Positions 16,938-25,157 are shown, counted from the stretch's first letter. The stretch: 26,579 nucleotides of DNA from an uncultured Verrucomicrobiales bacterium (GCA_937969125.1 CALBVA010000086.1:1-26579); one strand, 5' to 3'. The notes: generated by a model from the sequence alone, not told the origin. Numbers and translations: made by a program.

Positions 16938-17711
16938 TTAGATTGCTGGCTTTTTGAGAAAGTGATCAAGAAGGAGGGTCATCATTTCAGCCCACCCGCG
17001 CGGGCCGGTCTCTTCGCTGCGGAGGAGGTCGTCATTGGCCTCACCGGCATCCAAGACGTAGTCACCGGGCGAGGCGATGATAACACCGACATCCGCAGTA
17101 GTGAGCATGGCAAGGTCATTTGGTCGGTCGCCCAAAGCAATGAGGGCGTAGCCGGCATCCTGAAATTTCTTCAAGGGCTTCCCTTTATCTGTGTCGCCAA
17201 GGACATGGAGGAAGCGACCACCGCGCAGAGTCTTCAGGCCGAGGTCAGCGACCTTCCTGCAAAACTCGTTCTCGGCCTCCGGGCTGTCCTCCCAGACGAG
17301 CGGCTCCGAGTATCCGCGGTGGGATGAGCGGAGGGCTGAACTGCGGTCCAGACCGGTCCACGCGATGATCTTTTCGACATCGACATCCGAGTACCCGGTG
17401 AATTTGAACTGACTGCGGAGGGGAGAAATTTTTTCAAGGATCTCCTCACGCGGCGTTCCAAAGACGGTGACCTCATCTCCCTCGTAGAGGGCTGATCCAT
17501 TCTCCACAATGAAGGGATCATCATTGCCGAATGCCTCCCGCATCGCGAGCCACTCCGACTTGGTTTTGCTCGTATTGACGACCATCGGGATGCCTTCCTC
17601 GTCCATGCGGTCGAGGATCGGGAGAACCGGATCGAAGGAATAATCGTGATGATCCAGCAGGGTGCCGTCGAGGTCGGTCACCACCATAAGTTGCATTTTG
17701 CTGTCGGCCAT
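16938..17711 (-). CDS. gpgP: Glucosyl-3-phosphoglycerate phosphatase (HAD-IIB, MPGP type)
   Basis: A 257-residue HAD-superfamily phosphatase of the mannosyl-3-phosphoglycerate phosphatase type (subfamily IIB). The catalytic motif DLDGTLLDHHDY (D13 nucleophile, D15 acid/base), motif II (VVNTSKTKSE), the lysine region (GDTDKGKPLKKF) and motif IV (ALGDRPNDLAML) are all present. It would remove phosphate from glucosyl-3-phosphoglycerate to give glucosylglycerate. The start chosen is the ATG at 17709-17711, preceded by AGGAACGGTG, a usable ribosome site. The frame is open further upstream to 17831, but that would overlap the divergent DNA glycosylase start and is rejected. It is the first gene of the glucosylglycerate operon, with the synthase 18 bases after its stop. 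Confidence 0.87.
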   Translation of the reverse strand: MADSKMQLMVVTDLDGTLLDHHDYSFDPVLPILDRMDEEGIPMVVNTSKTKSEWLAMREAFGNDDPFIVENGSALYEGDEVTVFGTPREEILEKISPLRSQFKFTGYSDVDVEKIIAWTGLDRSSALRSSHRGYSEPLVWEDSPEAENEFCRKVADLGLKTLRGGRFLHVLGDTDKGKPLKKFQDAGYALIALGDRPNDLAMLTTADVGVIIASPGDYVLDAGEANDDLLRSEETGPRGWAEMMTLLLDHFLKKPAI

Positions 17712-17771
17712 CACCGTTCCTAAGCGGATGCTGTGCCAATTGCCAGCGACGGGAAGGATCATTTCAGGCGG

Positions 17772-17806
17772 CAGATTCCCGGCCCGCCTTTCGCTTTGCG
17801 AATCTG
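17772..17806. repeat. Nested inverted repeat in a divergent promoter region
   Basis: Between the divergent starts of gpgP (17711) and the DNA glycosylase gene (17830) lies a perfect 7-bp inverted repeat, CAGATTC (17772-17778) and GAATCTG (17800-17806), with a 21-base spacer. Inside it is a second perfect inverted repeat, TTCGC-TTT-GCGAA (17790-17802). The symmetry is exact, but no T run follows, so a terminator is unlikely. It could be an operator site for either gene or lie in a transcript leader, and chance is not excluded. Confidence 0.5.
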
Positions 17807-17829
17807 GCGCTATCGGCGAAACTCCGGCC

Positions 17830-18651
17830 ATGCCGGAACTTGCTGAAGTAGAACTCGCCCGCCGCCAATGGGCAGCCTTTCATGGCGAACCGATCACCCG
17901 GGTCACCACTCATCTGAAGGCGCGGATTTATCGGGATTGCCCGGCTCCGGCGCTACGCGTTTTGGAGGGGCTCACGCTCCTCAGATCCCGGGCGCATGGA
18001 AAGCGGATGCTCTTTACCTTCGGGCCGGAGCTTCATCTCGAGGTGCATCTCGGCATGTCGGGGAAGCTTTCGGTCGGGCCGCAGGACCATAAAGAACAAA
18101 AGCATGACCACCTCATCCTCCACACGTCGGAGGCGGCGCTCATTTTCAATGACTACCGCATGTTTGGCCGGGTGATGCTCCATGATTGTGCGAACCCTTG
18201 GGCTGACTTCCCACCGCAGCCGCAGGATTCCAAGTTTTCAGTGAGCCGCATGCGGAAGCTCATCGAGAAGCACCCTAAGAAACCCCTCAAAGCACTCCTT
18301 CTCGATCAAAACGCCTGCCCGGGTGTGGGGAACTGGATGGCGGATGAAATCTGTTGGCGGCTCGGGCTTCATCCGGGGGTTCCATGTCTGGGGCTCAATC
18401 CCGCCCTGGTACGAAAGGAGATCCGCTTTGTTTCGCTCGGAGCAATCAAACATGTCGCTGATAAGAATACGACTGCGTCCGTCGATGGATTCGCACCCGG
18501 CACCTATGTCGCGCAGGTCCCGCCGAAGAATTGGCTTTTCCAGCACCGTTGGAAAAAGGGTGGTCATTGTCCGAAGTGCGGTGATGCACTGGAGAGGGAC
18601 ACTATTGCCACCCGAACCACGGCATGGTGCCCAACTTGTCAGCAGGCGTAA
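17830..18651 (+). CDS. mutM: Formamidopyrimidine-DNA glycosylase family (Fpg/MutM-like) DNA repair enzyme
   Basis: A 273-residue base-excision repair enzyme that excises oxidised purines such as 8-oxoguanine and nicks the strand. The start is the ATG at 17830, which gives the mandatory N-terminal Pro2-Glu3 (MPELAEVE). The open frame to 17662 would bury this catalytic proline, so it is not the true N-terminus. Other landmarks are K58 (HGKRML), HLGMSGKL at 73-80, the H2TH helix region with LLDQNACPGVGNWMADEICW, and a C4 zinc finger (CPKCG then WCPTCQQA) at the C-terminus. The usual PELPEV reads PELAEV; the essential P2 and E3 are intact. Length is normal. It diverges from gpgP and converges on the PEP-CTERM gene. 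Confidence 0.9.
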   Translation: MPELAEVELARRQWAAFHGEPITRVTTHLKARIYRDCPAPALRVLEGLTLLRSRAHGKRMLFTFGPELHLEVHLGMSGKLSVGPQDHKEQKHDHLILHTSEAALIFNDYRMFGRVMLHDCANPWADFPPQPQDSKFSVSRMRKLIEKHPKKPLKALLLDQNACPGVGNWMADEICWRLGLHPGVPCLGLNPALVRKEIRFVSLGAIKHVADKNTTASVDGFAPGTYVAQVPPKNWLFQHRWKKGGHCPKCGDALERDTIATRTTAWCPTCQQA

Positions 18652-18681
18652 AAAAACCTCCCGCCGGTGAGGACAGGAGGT
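18650..18681 (-). terminator. Terminator for the minus-strand PEP-CTERM gene
   Basis: A stem of ACCTCC (18656-18661) with GGAGGT (18676-18681) is followed, on the minus strand, by a run of six or more T (18650-18656). It begins 26 bases beyond the PEP-CTERM stop and overlaps the stop codon of mutM. The T run is on the minus side only, so it serves mainly the minus-strand gene. Confidence 0.75.
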
Positions 18682-18707
18682 CTTTGAAAAATAATCTACG
18701 GTAGTTT

Positions 18708-19610
18708 TTAGCGGCGGCGCTTGAAGGCAAGTCCGGCGCCCAGGAGGCAGAGGAGAGCGGACGTCGGTTCGGGAACACTGCTAAATAAGAAGGATCCGTT
18801 TCCACCACTTTCACCGGTGGAAATGATGATGACTTCATCAATGGTGGCTCCGGGGATTTCTTCCTGAAAATCGATGACGCCAAACTCGTTGAGCGAACGC
18901 TCGCCAAGCTCCACTTGAGCGAAGCCATTCGCGTTGCCTGCACCGCGGTAGAGGTAGCTTGTGGGATCGAAGACCTCGCGGATCAGTTCAATCTCAGTAG
19001 TGACATCAGTGACTCCGTCCGCAGCGGTTCCATTCAAAATAACACGATAGGTGTCAGCGACGGCATCGATCTCGGCCTGTGTCGGATTGAGAGGCAGGTC
19101 AGCGTCAGCATCGATCAGGGTGATGCCGAAAAAGTTGAAATTAAACGAAGTATCGAGTTCGAATTTGATGCTTCCGCCGGTCTGGTTGTCATCCGGAGAG
19201 ATGAAACCGGTCTGGGCCGGCTGTCCAGATGGGGCGACATTACCGGTCGTGGCAGGCTGTTCTTGAATGATCAGAACTAGCCCAAGGGTGGTGGCTGCAC
19301 TCAAGTTTCCTCCGGACCAGCCCGACATACGTTCGAGATCATCATCAGCTCCGCCCGTGCCATTGGTATCGTAGGTTCCGATCGGAGCAACAGCTCCATT
19401 CTCGTCGTCATAGGTGCCAGTAATATTGAGCAACCCGGACGAGGCGAACTGATTGGTCACAATGGTTCCCGCATAAACATCGGTCGGGACCGACTGATTC
19501 GCGCCAAGGGAGGCAAGATCTCCTACTGTTGTCGTGGCAGCGAGGGAGGTAGCCGGGAGAGCGGCAACAACGGAAGCAATCTTCAAAAGATTGGAACAGG
19601 GGGTTTTCAT
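18708..19610 (-). CDS. PEP-CTERM sorting domain protein
   Basis: A 300-residue exported protein. Residues 1-24 form a signal peptide (LLKIASVVAALPATSLAA). The C-terminus is a classic PEP-CTERM anchor: VPEPTSALLCLLGAGLAF followed by KRRR (V279-R300), in which PEP is the cut site of an exosortase, the hydrophobic helix spans the membrane and the basic tail stays inside. The middle is acidic, rich in D, T, G and N, with no Cys and no recognised catalytic motif. Exosortase itself is not in this window. The protein probably ends up on the surface or in the matrix; its role is unknown. It is a single-gene unit with its own terminator at 18650-18681. Confidence 0.9.
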   Translation of the reverse strand: MKTPCSNLLKIASVVAALPATSLAATTTVGDLASLGANQSVPTDVYAGTIVTNQFASSGLLNITGTYDDENGAVAPIGTYDTNGTGGADDDLERMSGWSGGNLSAATTLGLVLIIQEQPATTGNVAPSGQPAQTGFISPDDNQTGGSIKFELDTSFNFNFFGITLIDADADLPLNPTQAEIDAVADTYRVILNGTAADGVTDVTTEIELIREVFDPTSYLYRGAGNANGFAQVELGERSLNEFGVIDFQEEIPGATIDEVIIISTGESGGNGSFLFSSVPEPTSALLCLLGAGLAFKRRR

Positions 19611-19907
19611 AGGGGTTATATTTAGCTGGCACGGGCTTTAGCCAAAACCCAATCAATGACAAGGGATTACCGTGAAAAATCGAAAAAAATCAACTTTTCC
19701 CAAAAATATAACAAATTCGCGCAACCTTCTCACAAAAAAGGTGTAAATTAGTCATCTTCGAAAATTACATCCATCGAAGACGGTCGCTAACGTCAGTCTA
19801 ATTTCCACGAAATCACCTGGCCATTTCACCTCGACGTTTTCTAACCGAATCTCCCTTTTACACCAAAACCGCGCCGATCTGTTCGACAGGCTTGGTCAAT
19901 ATCTCCA
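19611..19907. other. AT-rich intergenic region with short inverted repeats
   Basis: This 297-base stretch separates two minus-strand genes. It is far richer in A and T than the coding regions and has no open frame worth calling. It should contain the promoter of the PEP-CTERM gene; a TTGTCA-like -35 is read on the minus strand at 19657-19662, but no convincing -10 follows at the right distance. A perfect 7-bp inverted repeat TCTTCGA / TCGAAGA lies at 19755-19761 and 19774-19780. It has no T run, so it is not a standard terminator for the upstream protease gene. Confidence 0.5.
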
Positions 19908-22900
19908 TCATTCCCTAATTCCGATTTCCAGGCGGAAGAAGCGCACCCCATCTGACTTAGGGAGAGTGGCCCTGCGCGTCTCAAGAAAGCCATTGCTCTC
20001 GATCACCTCCGTGCCAAGCGGCAACCAAGTGTCTAAATCAACGGAATACTTCGGTTGGTAAATGAGATCAACTTTCGATGTGTCCGCAACGAAGGTGAAA
20101 AAATCCTGATCCCCCACTCTCGTAGCTAGGGGCTCATTGAGCGAATCCGCAACCTGAGGATCGGAGCCGAGCGCATACTCCAAGAGATTTTCCCGGTCAT
20201 CTCCATCCGCATCGCCATCATAGGTCTCAGTTCTGGCGAGATTCTGCGCGAACCAGAGATCGACATCGCGGAAGGAATCGGGGCGCCAAGTCACTTGATC
20301 AAGCCAGATCCTCCTCTCTCCTAAGGGATTCCCAACACCTTTTAGATACTTCCATTCCAGAGTTTGGAATTGCTCCTCGATCCGGAAAGTCGCCTTGGTC
20401 CAAGGCCTCCCTTCATTGACCCTGAGGCGAATCGAATCAAAATCTGTGACGAATAACATCTCGTCCAAGAACTCTTCAGTGCCGGTCCGATAGAAAAAGG
20501 TCAGCACGCCCGGCCCATTATCGACAAAAGTTCGCAGAATGAATTCATCACTCTCCAGCACCGAACCGGAAGCCACCGCGTCTTCACCGTCGCTGGTCAC
20601 CACAATCTGTCCGAACCATTCGGATTCATTTTCCCAATCCAACCCCCGATAATCGAGGGCCTCTCCCAGCGAGGGCCTCTGAAGGCCGGACACGAAGCTG
20701 ACACGATCCAGCCAGGCGGCATCGTCACCATCGGATTCGCTAAAATCCTTCTGATACCTCCAAGTGAGATCATGCTCCCCTGCTGGAATCTCTATTCCCC
20801 GCTCCTCCCAATCGACCTCACCGCTAATTGAAAATTCCTCCCCGCCATCTAACAAGAAAAGCAACTCATCGAAGTTTTCCTCACTTGAGACCTTCCAACG
20901 AAAAAAAAGAACTCCCGGCCCGATGACCTTCCCGGTGATCGTGCTGGCTTCGTTATCGGCTATGGCAGCCGATTGGAGGGCAGCCCCACCAGCGGTTGCC
21001 ATTTCCGATTGAGAAAACCAAGCATTGGTCCCAAGAGACTCAAAGGCGAGCACAAGGTTATCCAAAGCCTGATTCAGCGGGTTCGCCGCAGGATCAATGA
21101 CTTCCAGGCACAAGGTTGCCGAAACTACCCCATCGGCATTCCTTGCCTCGAGATCAATTTCGTAAATGCCAACTGGCCCAGGACTCCCCGAAAATTGACC
21201 TGTCGCGGAATCGAATGACACCCCGTCGGGTAGCGAGCTTGCAGCCAGCTCCGTTGGTTCATTTGTCGCTATCAGTTGGTAGATCAACGGCTGTCCGAGT
21301 AAGACCTGCTCCTTTAAATCACTAATAATCACCGGCGGAGTGGGTATCCGGTCGTTAATCACTAGAGAAAGCGTTTGGAGCGTCGTGCCAATTTCATTGG
21401 TCGCGGTCACCTCAATCGTAAAGTCCCCCATCTCCGTCGGTGTTCCAAAGATCCGCCGCGCTGCAGGGTCAAATTCCAACCCAGCAGGCAATACACCCGC
21501 TGAAAACGAAGTTGGTTGATTCTCGGCTTTCAAGGACAGCTCAAAGAAGCTCTCCAGATTTCCGGACACCATCGCTGGGCTCGTGAAGACCGGAGCCTCC
21601 GTCGGAGGGGGCACTGATGTCCCGAAAAGCTCCAGCTCGACCGAGTTTAAGACACCCTCATCGTCCTCCTGTGCATCCCGCACCTTCACCCGCCAGAGTC
21701 CAGCTGAGTTTTCACCCCAGTGAAAAACACTCATCAACTTCCAGTTTGTATAGTCCTCTTCATCCTCCATGTGCGCCTCGGTCAGCCGACTTTCGGTGCC
21801 ATCCGGCGAGATCAGAGAGATGGCAATATCCCCCCGATATTCGTGCATGAGATTCACCGTGACCGTCACATGCTCCACCCGCAGCAGCGGCTGCCCGGTG
21901 AGATCAAAAGTCGTGGTTACCCCGACCTCATCGGCATCCGGAATCGACAAGGAAAGGTTATCATTGACCAACTGCACCGACTCCTGCTCCGGCAGACGCT
22001 GCCACCCTGACGCCATCGCCACCGCAGCCTCCGCATCGATCAATCCCGCACCGAAATCGTGGTTAAAATGATACCCGCCACCGTTCGTCACCCAGTCGGG
22101 ATCGGTCGGATTGATCTTTCGCGCGCTCGCGATGAGGATTTCCTGCACATCACGCCAGCCGAGATTGAGATTGGCCTCCAACATCAGCGCACACACACCC
22201 GCCGCCAATGGCGTGGCTGATGAAGTCCCTCCAAAGTCATCCTGGTAACCACCGCCCGAAGTCAGCGTGGTCGTGGTGATCCCCTGTCCGCCGCCATCCG
22301 AAGGCGCGGACACCACCTTCGCCGCACCCGGCTCGGAGTAATCGGACCGCACTCCGGTGTCAGTCACCGCGCCTATTGCAATGGTGTAAATGGAATTAGC
22401 GTAGCCATCATAGTTTACGTTATCAGTCGATCCCCCGTTTCCGGCAGCCCAAAGATGAATCGTCCCGCGTCCGCCCCGTCCGGTTTCGCATGTCGTCTTG
22501 AAGGCCGCTTTAACAAGCTCACCCGCATCCTCTAGTTCCACCAATGAATCCTGCGGGCCCCAGCTGTTATTCTTAATCTGGATGAGTCCGCTTTCCCAAC
22601 TCATCGCTTCGGCCTCCTGCCGATCACTGACATCCCCGGCGATCAATCGTAACCCCACCAGATTGGCATTCGGCGCGGCCCCGGTAATACCGATAGTGTT
22701 GTTTCCTTTCCCTGCCGAGACACCTGCACAAGCTGTGCCGTGATCGTCGAAGGCTACCGTCGGAGTCGGATCGTCTGCTGATCCGTCATTCCAGTTGTAA
22801 TCGATATCGGTGAGAGTATTCGGCGAGAGATCCGGATGAGCGACCTCCAGACCGTCGTCCACGATTCCGATCGTGACCCCCATCCCGGTGTAGGTGTCCC

Positions 22901-23531
22901 AGACCGACTCCACATTGGCATCGATCCCGGCAACCCCATCATTCTGCCCCGTGTTTTTCAGGTGCCATTGATAGGATTGATTTTCGGAAGACCACGCATA
23001 ACGGGGATCATTGGGAGCCGCCCGCTTGAATCGCTTTCGGGCCATCACCGGCTCCGCTGAAATGACCGCCGCAGACTTACGAAACACCGGGAGATATTTC
23101 AATGAGTCTCCCGCATCTGGAAACTTCACCACATGGAAGCCCGGCGCATATTCCGGCTGCGTGACGACCGCCTTCATCTCAGGCGTGACTGGCAGTACCC
23201 CACCAGGGGCCAGCTTCACCACTAGCTTCCGTCGTAGGACTCGCCGATTCTTTCCGCCCTGTTCATACATCACGAGATCGAAATCATCCCCACTCGTTCG
23301 GGAAAGATCAGCAAGGTAATCCACCGTGGCGACCGCTGTCTTTTGGTCAGCGATGATCACCGCATGAGCCGGTCCGCCATCCTGCGGGTGACACTGAAGC
23401 TCTTCACAGGTCAAGACGAACCGGCGGGGCTGACTTCCTTCATGGATGACGATCGGTTCCGTCATGAGCTGGGCCATTGAAGGCCAGGTCAAAAGAGTCG
23501 CCAGAGTAAAGGGAAGAAGCCGTGAGTTCAT
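19908..23531 (-). CDS. Secreted S8 kexin-like protease with P-domain and modular C-terminus
   Basis: A 1207-residue secreted multidomain protease. Residues 1 to about 20 are a signal peptide. Residues about 21-170 are a propeptide that ends in RKRFKR (165-170), a likely self-processing site. The S8 catalytic domain spans about 175-505: D225 (GIVDDGLEVAHPDL), H264 (DDHGTACAG), oxyanion N365 (WAAGNGG) and S437 (GGTSSATPLAAG), a set closest to furin/kexin enzymes. Residues 520-637 are a P/homoB domain (LMHEYRGDIAISLISPDGT, NSAGLWRVKVRD). Two putative Ig-like domains follow (645-728 and 732-812), then two tandem copies of a domain of about 125 residues (822-947 and 958-1082), and finally a D-rich module (DGDADGDDRENLLEYALGSDP, 1105-1125) typical of large verrucomicrobial exoproteins. 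The substrate is unknown. Confidence 0.92.
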   Translation of the reverse strand: MNSRLLPFTLATLLTWPSMAQLMTEPIVIHEGSQPRRFVLTCEELQCHPQDGGPAHAVIIADQKTAVATVDYLADLSRTSGDDFDLVMYEQGGKNRRVLRRKLVVKLAPGGVLPVTPEMKAVVTQPEYAPGFHVVKFPDAGDSLKYLPVFRKSAAVISAEPVMARKRFKRAAPNDPRYAWSSENQSYQWHLKNTGQNDGVAGIDANVESVWDTYTGMGVTIGIVDDGLEVAHPDLSPNTLTDIDYNWNDGSADDPTPTVAFDDHGTACAGVSAGKGNNTIGITGAAPNANLVGLRLIAGDVSDRQEAEAMSWESGLIQIKNNSWGPQDSLVELEDAGELVKAAFKTTCETGRGGRGTIHLWAAGNGGSTDNVNYDGYANSIYTIAIGAVTDTGVRSDYSEPGAAKVVSAPSDGGGQGITTTTLTSGGGYQDDFGGTSSATPLAAGVCALMLEANLNLGWRDVQEILIASARKINPTDPDWVTNGGGYHFNHDFGAGLIDAEAAVAMASGWQRLPEQESVQLVNDNLSLSIPDADEVGVTTTFDLTGQPLLRVEHVTVTVNLMHEYRGDIAISLISPDGTESRLTEAHMEDEEDYTNWKLMSVFHWGENSAGLWRVKVRDAQEDDEGVLNSVELELFGTSVPPPTEAPVFTSPAMVSGNLESFFELSLKAENQPTSFSAGVLPAGLEFDPAARRIFGTPTEMGDFTIEVTATNEIGTTLQTLSLVINDRIPTPPVIISDLKEQVLLGQPLIYQLIATNEPTELAASSLPDGVSFDSATGQFSGSPGPVGIYEIDLEARNADGVVSATLCLEVIDPAANPLNQALDNLVLAFESLGTNAWFSQSEMATAGGAALQSAAIADNEASTITGKVIGPGVLFFRWKVSSEENFDELLFLLDGGEEFSISGEVDWEERGIEIPAGEHDLTWRYQKDFSESDGDDAAWLDRVSFVSGLQRPSLGEALDYRGLDWENESEWFGQIVVTSDGEDAVASGSVLESDEFILRTFVDNGPGVLTFFYRTGTEEFLDEMLFVTDFDSIRLRVNEGRPWTKATFRIEEQFQTLEWKYLKGVGNPLGERRIWLDQVTWRPDSFRDVDLWFAQNLARTETYDGDADGDDRENLLEYALGSDPQVADSLNEPLATRVGDQDFFTFVADTSKVDLIYQPKYSVDLDTWLPLGTEVIESNGFLETRRATLPKSDGVRFFRLEIGIRE

Positions 23532-23678
23532 TTAGGAGAGAGGAACCCTACCCCGTTTTCAAAAGTTTGGGATCAGGAAAGTTGTCAAAAATACAGAAAG
23601 GCAAACCTTGAAATTCAAACCGCTCCCCCCCAGAATACGGGCTTCCCGTTTTCGGAAAAGACCCTGACCACGCCCGTG

Positions 23679-24572
23679 ATGCATTTCCTATCCATCGAAG
23701 AATCCAACGCCTCCACCTTGGGAGCACTCATCGCCCATGCCGCCGAAATGAAGGCCCATCGCGGAGAGAACACAGACCTTCCTCTCGCCGGCCAGACCTG
23801 GGCCATCATCTTCACCAAGGCCTCAACCCGCACCCGGGTTTCGTTTGAAGTCGGCATTCGCGAACTTGGCGGAAACGTCATGTTCCTCTCGAAAAATGAC
23901 ATCCAACTCGGACGGGGCGAGCCCATCAAAGATACCGCCCGCGTCCTGGGCCGTATGGTCCATGGAGCCGTCATCCGCACCTTCGCACAGCAGGACGTCG
24001 TCGATTTCGCGACCTACTCCGGCATCCCAACTATCAACGCCCTCACTGATGAAGAACATCCCTGCCAGATCATGGCAGACCTCCTCACCATTCGTGAAAA
24101 ACTGGGCACCTGGACCGGGAAGAAAATCGCCTTCATCGGCGATGGTGACAACAACATGTCCCGCTCTTGGATGTGGGCCGCCAAGCACCTCGGCTTCGAA
24201 TTCGTCGTCGCCGCACCAAAATCCTGCCTCCCACCGAAGAGCTTCATGGACCGCCTCGCTGCGCCCAATGTCTCCCTCACCACCGATCCCGCAGTCGCAG
24301 CGAAGGATGCGAATGTCATTAACACCGATGTCTGGCTCTCCATGGGGCAAGAAGACCAATCGGAAAAAGAAGCCCTCTTTAGCGACTTTCAGGTCAATGC
24401 CGCCCTCCTCAAAAACTGCGCACCCGGCCACGTCATCCTCCACTGCCTCCCAGCTTATCGGGGCAAAGAAATCACCGAATGCGTCCTCGAAGAACACGCC
24501 GATACCATCTTCCAGCAGGCTGAAAACCGCCTCCACGCTCAGAAGGCCATCCTCGCTCGCATCACCCAATGA
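23679..24572 (+). CDS. argF: Ornithine carbamoyltransferase
   Basis: A 297-residue cytosolic enzyme of arginine biosynthesis that joins carbamoyl phosphate to ornithine to give citrulline. Family motifs are intact: STRTR at 49-53 (carbamoyl phosphate loop, KASTRTRVSFEVG), FLSKNDIQLGRGEPIKDTARVL, HPCQ at 127-130, the ornithine-binding SMG loop (TDVWLSMGQE) and HCLPAYRGKEI near the C-terminus. The ATG at 23679 was chosen; a GTG three bases earlier is equally open. No other arg gene is in the window. It diverges from the large protease and its stop overlaps the next gene by four bases. Succinyl- or acetylornithine-specific relatives seem less likely given the SMG motif, but specificity was not tested. 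Confidence 0.93.
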   Translation: MHFLSIEESNASTLGALIAHAAEMKAHRGENTDLPLAGQTWAIIFTKASTRTRVSFEVGIRELGGNVMFLSKNDIQLGRGEPIKDTARVLGRMVHGAVIRTFAQQDVVDFATYSGIPTINALTDEEHPCQIMADLLTIREKLGTWTGKKIAFIGDGDNNMSRSWMWAAKHLGFEFVVAAPKSCLPPKSFMDRLAAPNVSLTTDPAVAAKDANVINTDVWLSMGQEDQSEKEALFSDFQVNAALLKNCAPGHVILHCLPAYRGKEITECVLEEHADTIFQQAENRLHAQKAILARITQ

Positions 24573-25069
24573 TCACCCGCGAGATTGGTCGGGCTTTCCG
24601 CTTTCTCCGCAAACAAGGACTGAAGAAAACCCTCCTCGCCCGGGAGGCCCCCTTCCTCATTCAGTTCGGAAAGTATGGCGTCTGCGGCGTCCTCTCTGTC
24701 GTCGTCCTAGCCATCGTCATTTGGCTCGGCGAAACCTTGTTCCCCCAATTATTCAGTGAAGATCTTCCGGAGAAGAAACTCGCCTGGAACACTGCGATTC
24801 TTCACCTCATCGCTTTTGTCCCCTCCAATTTCACTGCCTACGCGCTGAATCGCTGGCTCGTCTTCACCCCCGGGCGGCACTCATTAAAGAAGGAGCTCAT
24901 TCTCTTCACCATCATCTCCCTCCTGAGCTTTTCCCTCGGTGAGATCCTTCCCTACTTCCTCATCGTCACCGAAGTGAATGTCCCCCGAAACGTCGTCCAC
25001 TTCTCCTTCATCATCTCCTCCGCCCTCGTCAACTTCGTCTGCCGAAAGTTCCTCGTCTTTGAGAAATAA
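24569..25069 (+). CDS. GtrA-like membrane protein
   Basis: A 166-residue membrane protein of the GtrA family, thought to move lipid-linked sugars across the inner membrane for glycan modification. It has four hydrophobic helices at about residues 34-54, 75-95, 108-132 and 140-160, a short basic N-terminus, and the family end motifs at TM2 (NFTAYALNRWLVF, residues 87-99) and TM4 (LVNFVCRKFLVF). It overlaps the argF stop (ATGA at 24569-24572), so the two are translated together. No glycosyltransferase partner is nearby, which is unusual for the family, so its substrate cannot be named. It ends just before a strong shared terminator. Confidence 0.87.
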   Translation: MITREIGRAFRFLRKQGLKKTLLAREAPFLIQFGKYGVCGVLSVVVLAIVIWLGETLFPQLFSEDLPEKKLAWNTAILHLIAFVPSNFTAYALNRWLVFTPGRHSLKKELILFTIISLLSFSLGEILPYFLIVTEVNVPRNVVHFSFIISSALVNFVCRKFLVFEK

Positions 25070-25120
25070 AGAGATCCAGCCCACCAGACCCTCGCAACTA
25101 ATTTCATCCCGATAACGACT

Positions 25121-25157
25121 CAAAAAAGCCGGACGGTTTCCCGTCCGGCTTTGAAGT
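25121..25157. terminator. Strong bidirectional terminator between convergent genes
   Basis: A perfect 12-bp stem, AAAGCCGGACGG (25125-25136) with CCGTCCGGCTTT (25141-25152), closes a four-base loop (TTTC; GAAA when read on the minus strand, a GNRA-type tetraloop). On the minus strand it is followed by TTTTTT (25122-25127), a strong signal for groEL, whose stop is at 25179. On the plus strand only CTTT follows, so it serves the GtrA-like gene less well. Confidence 0.92.

Noticed and set aside
17662..17829. N-terminal extension of the mutM frame
   Set aside because: Fpg enzymes need Pro2 directly after the start methionine as the catalytic residue; the ATG at 17830 supplies it.
17712..17831. 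N-terminal extension of the gpgP frame
   Set aside because: The extension of 40 residues lacks conservation marks, crosses the divergent mutM start, and a better start with AGGAAC upstream exists at 17711.
19740..19864. Distant inverted repeat GGTGTAAA / TTTACACC
   Set aside because: Eight bases about 110 bases apart in an AT-rich region can arise by chance, and no further structure supports it.
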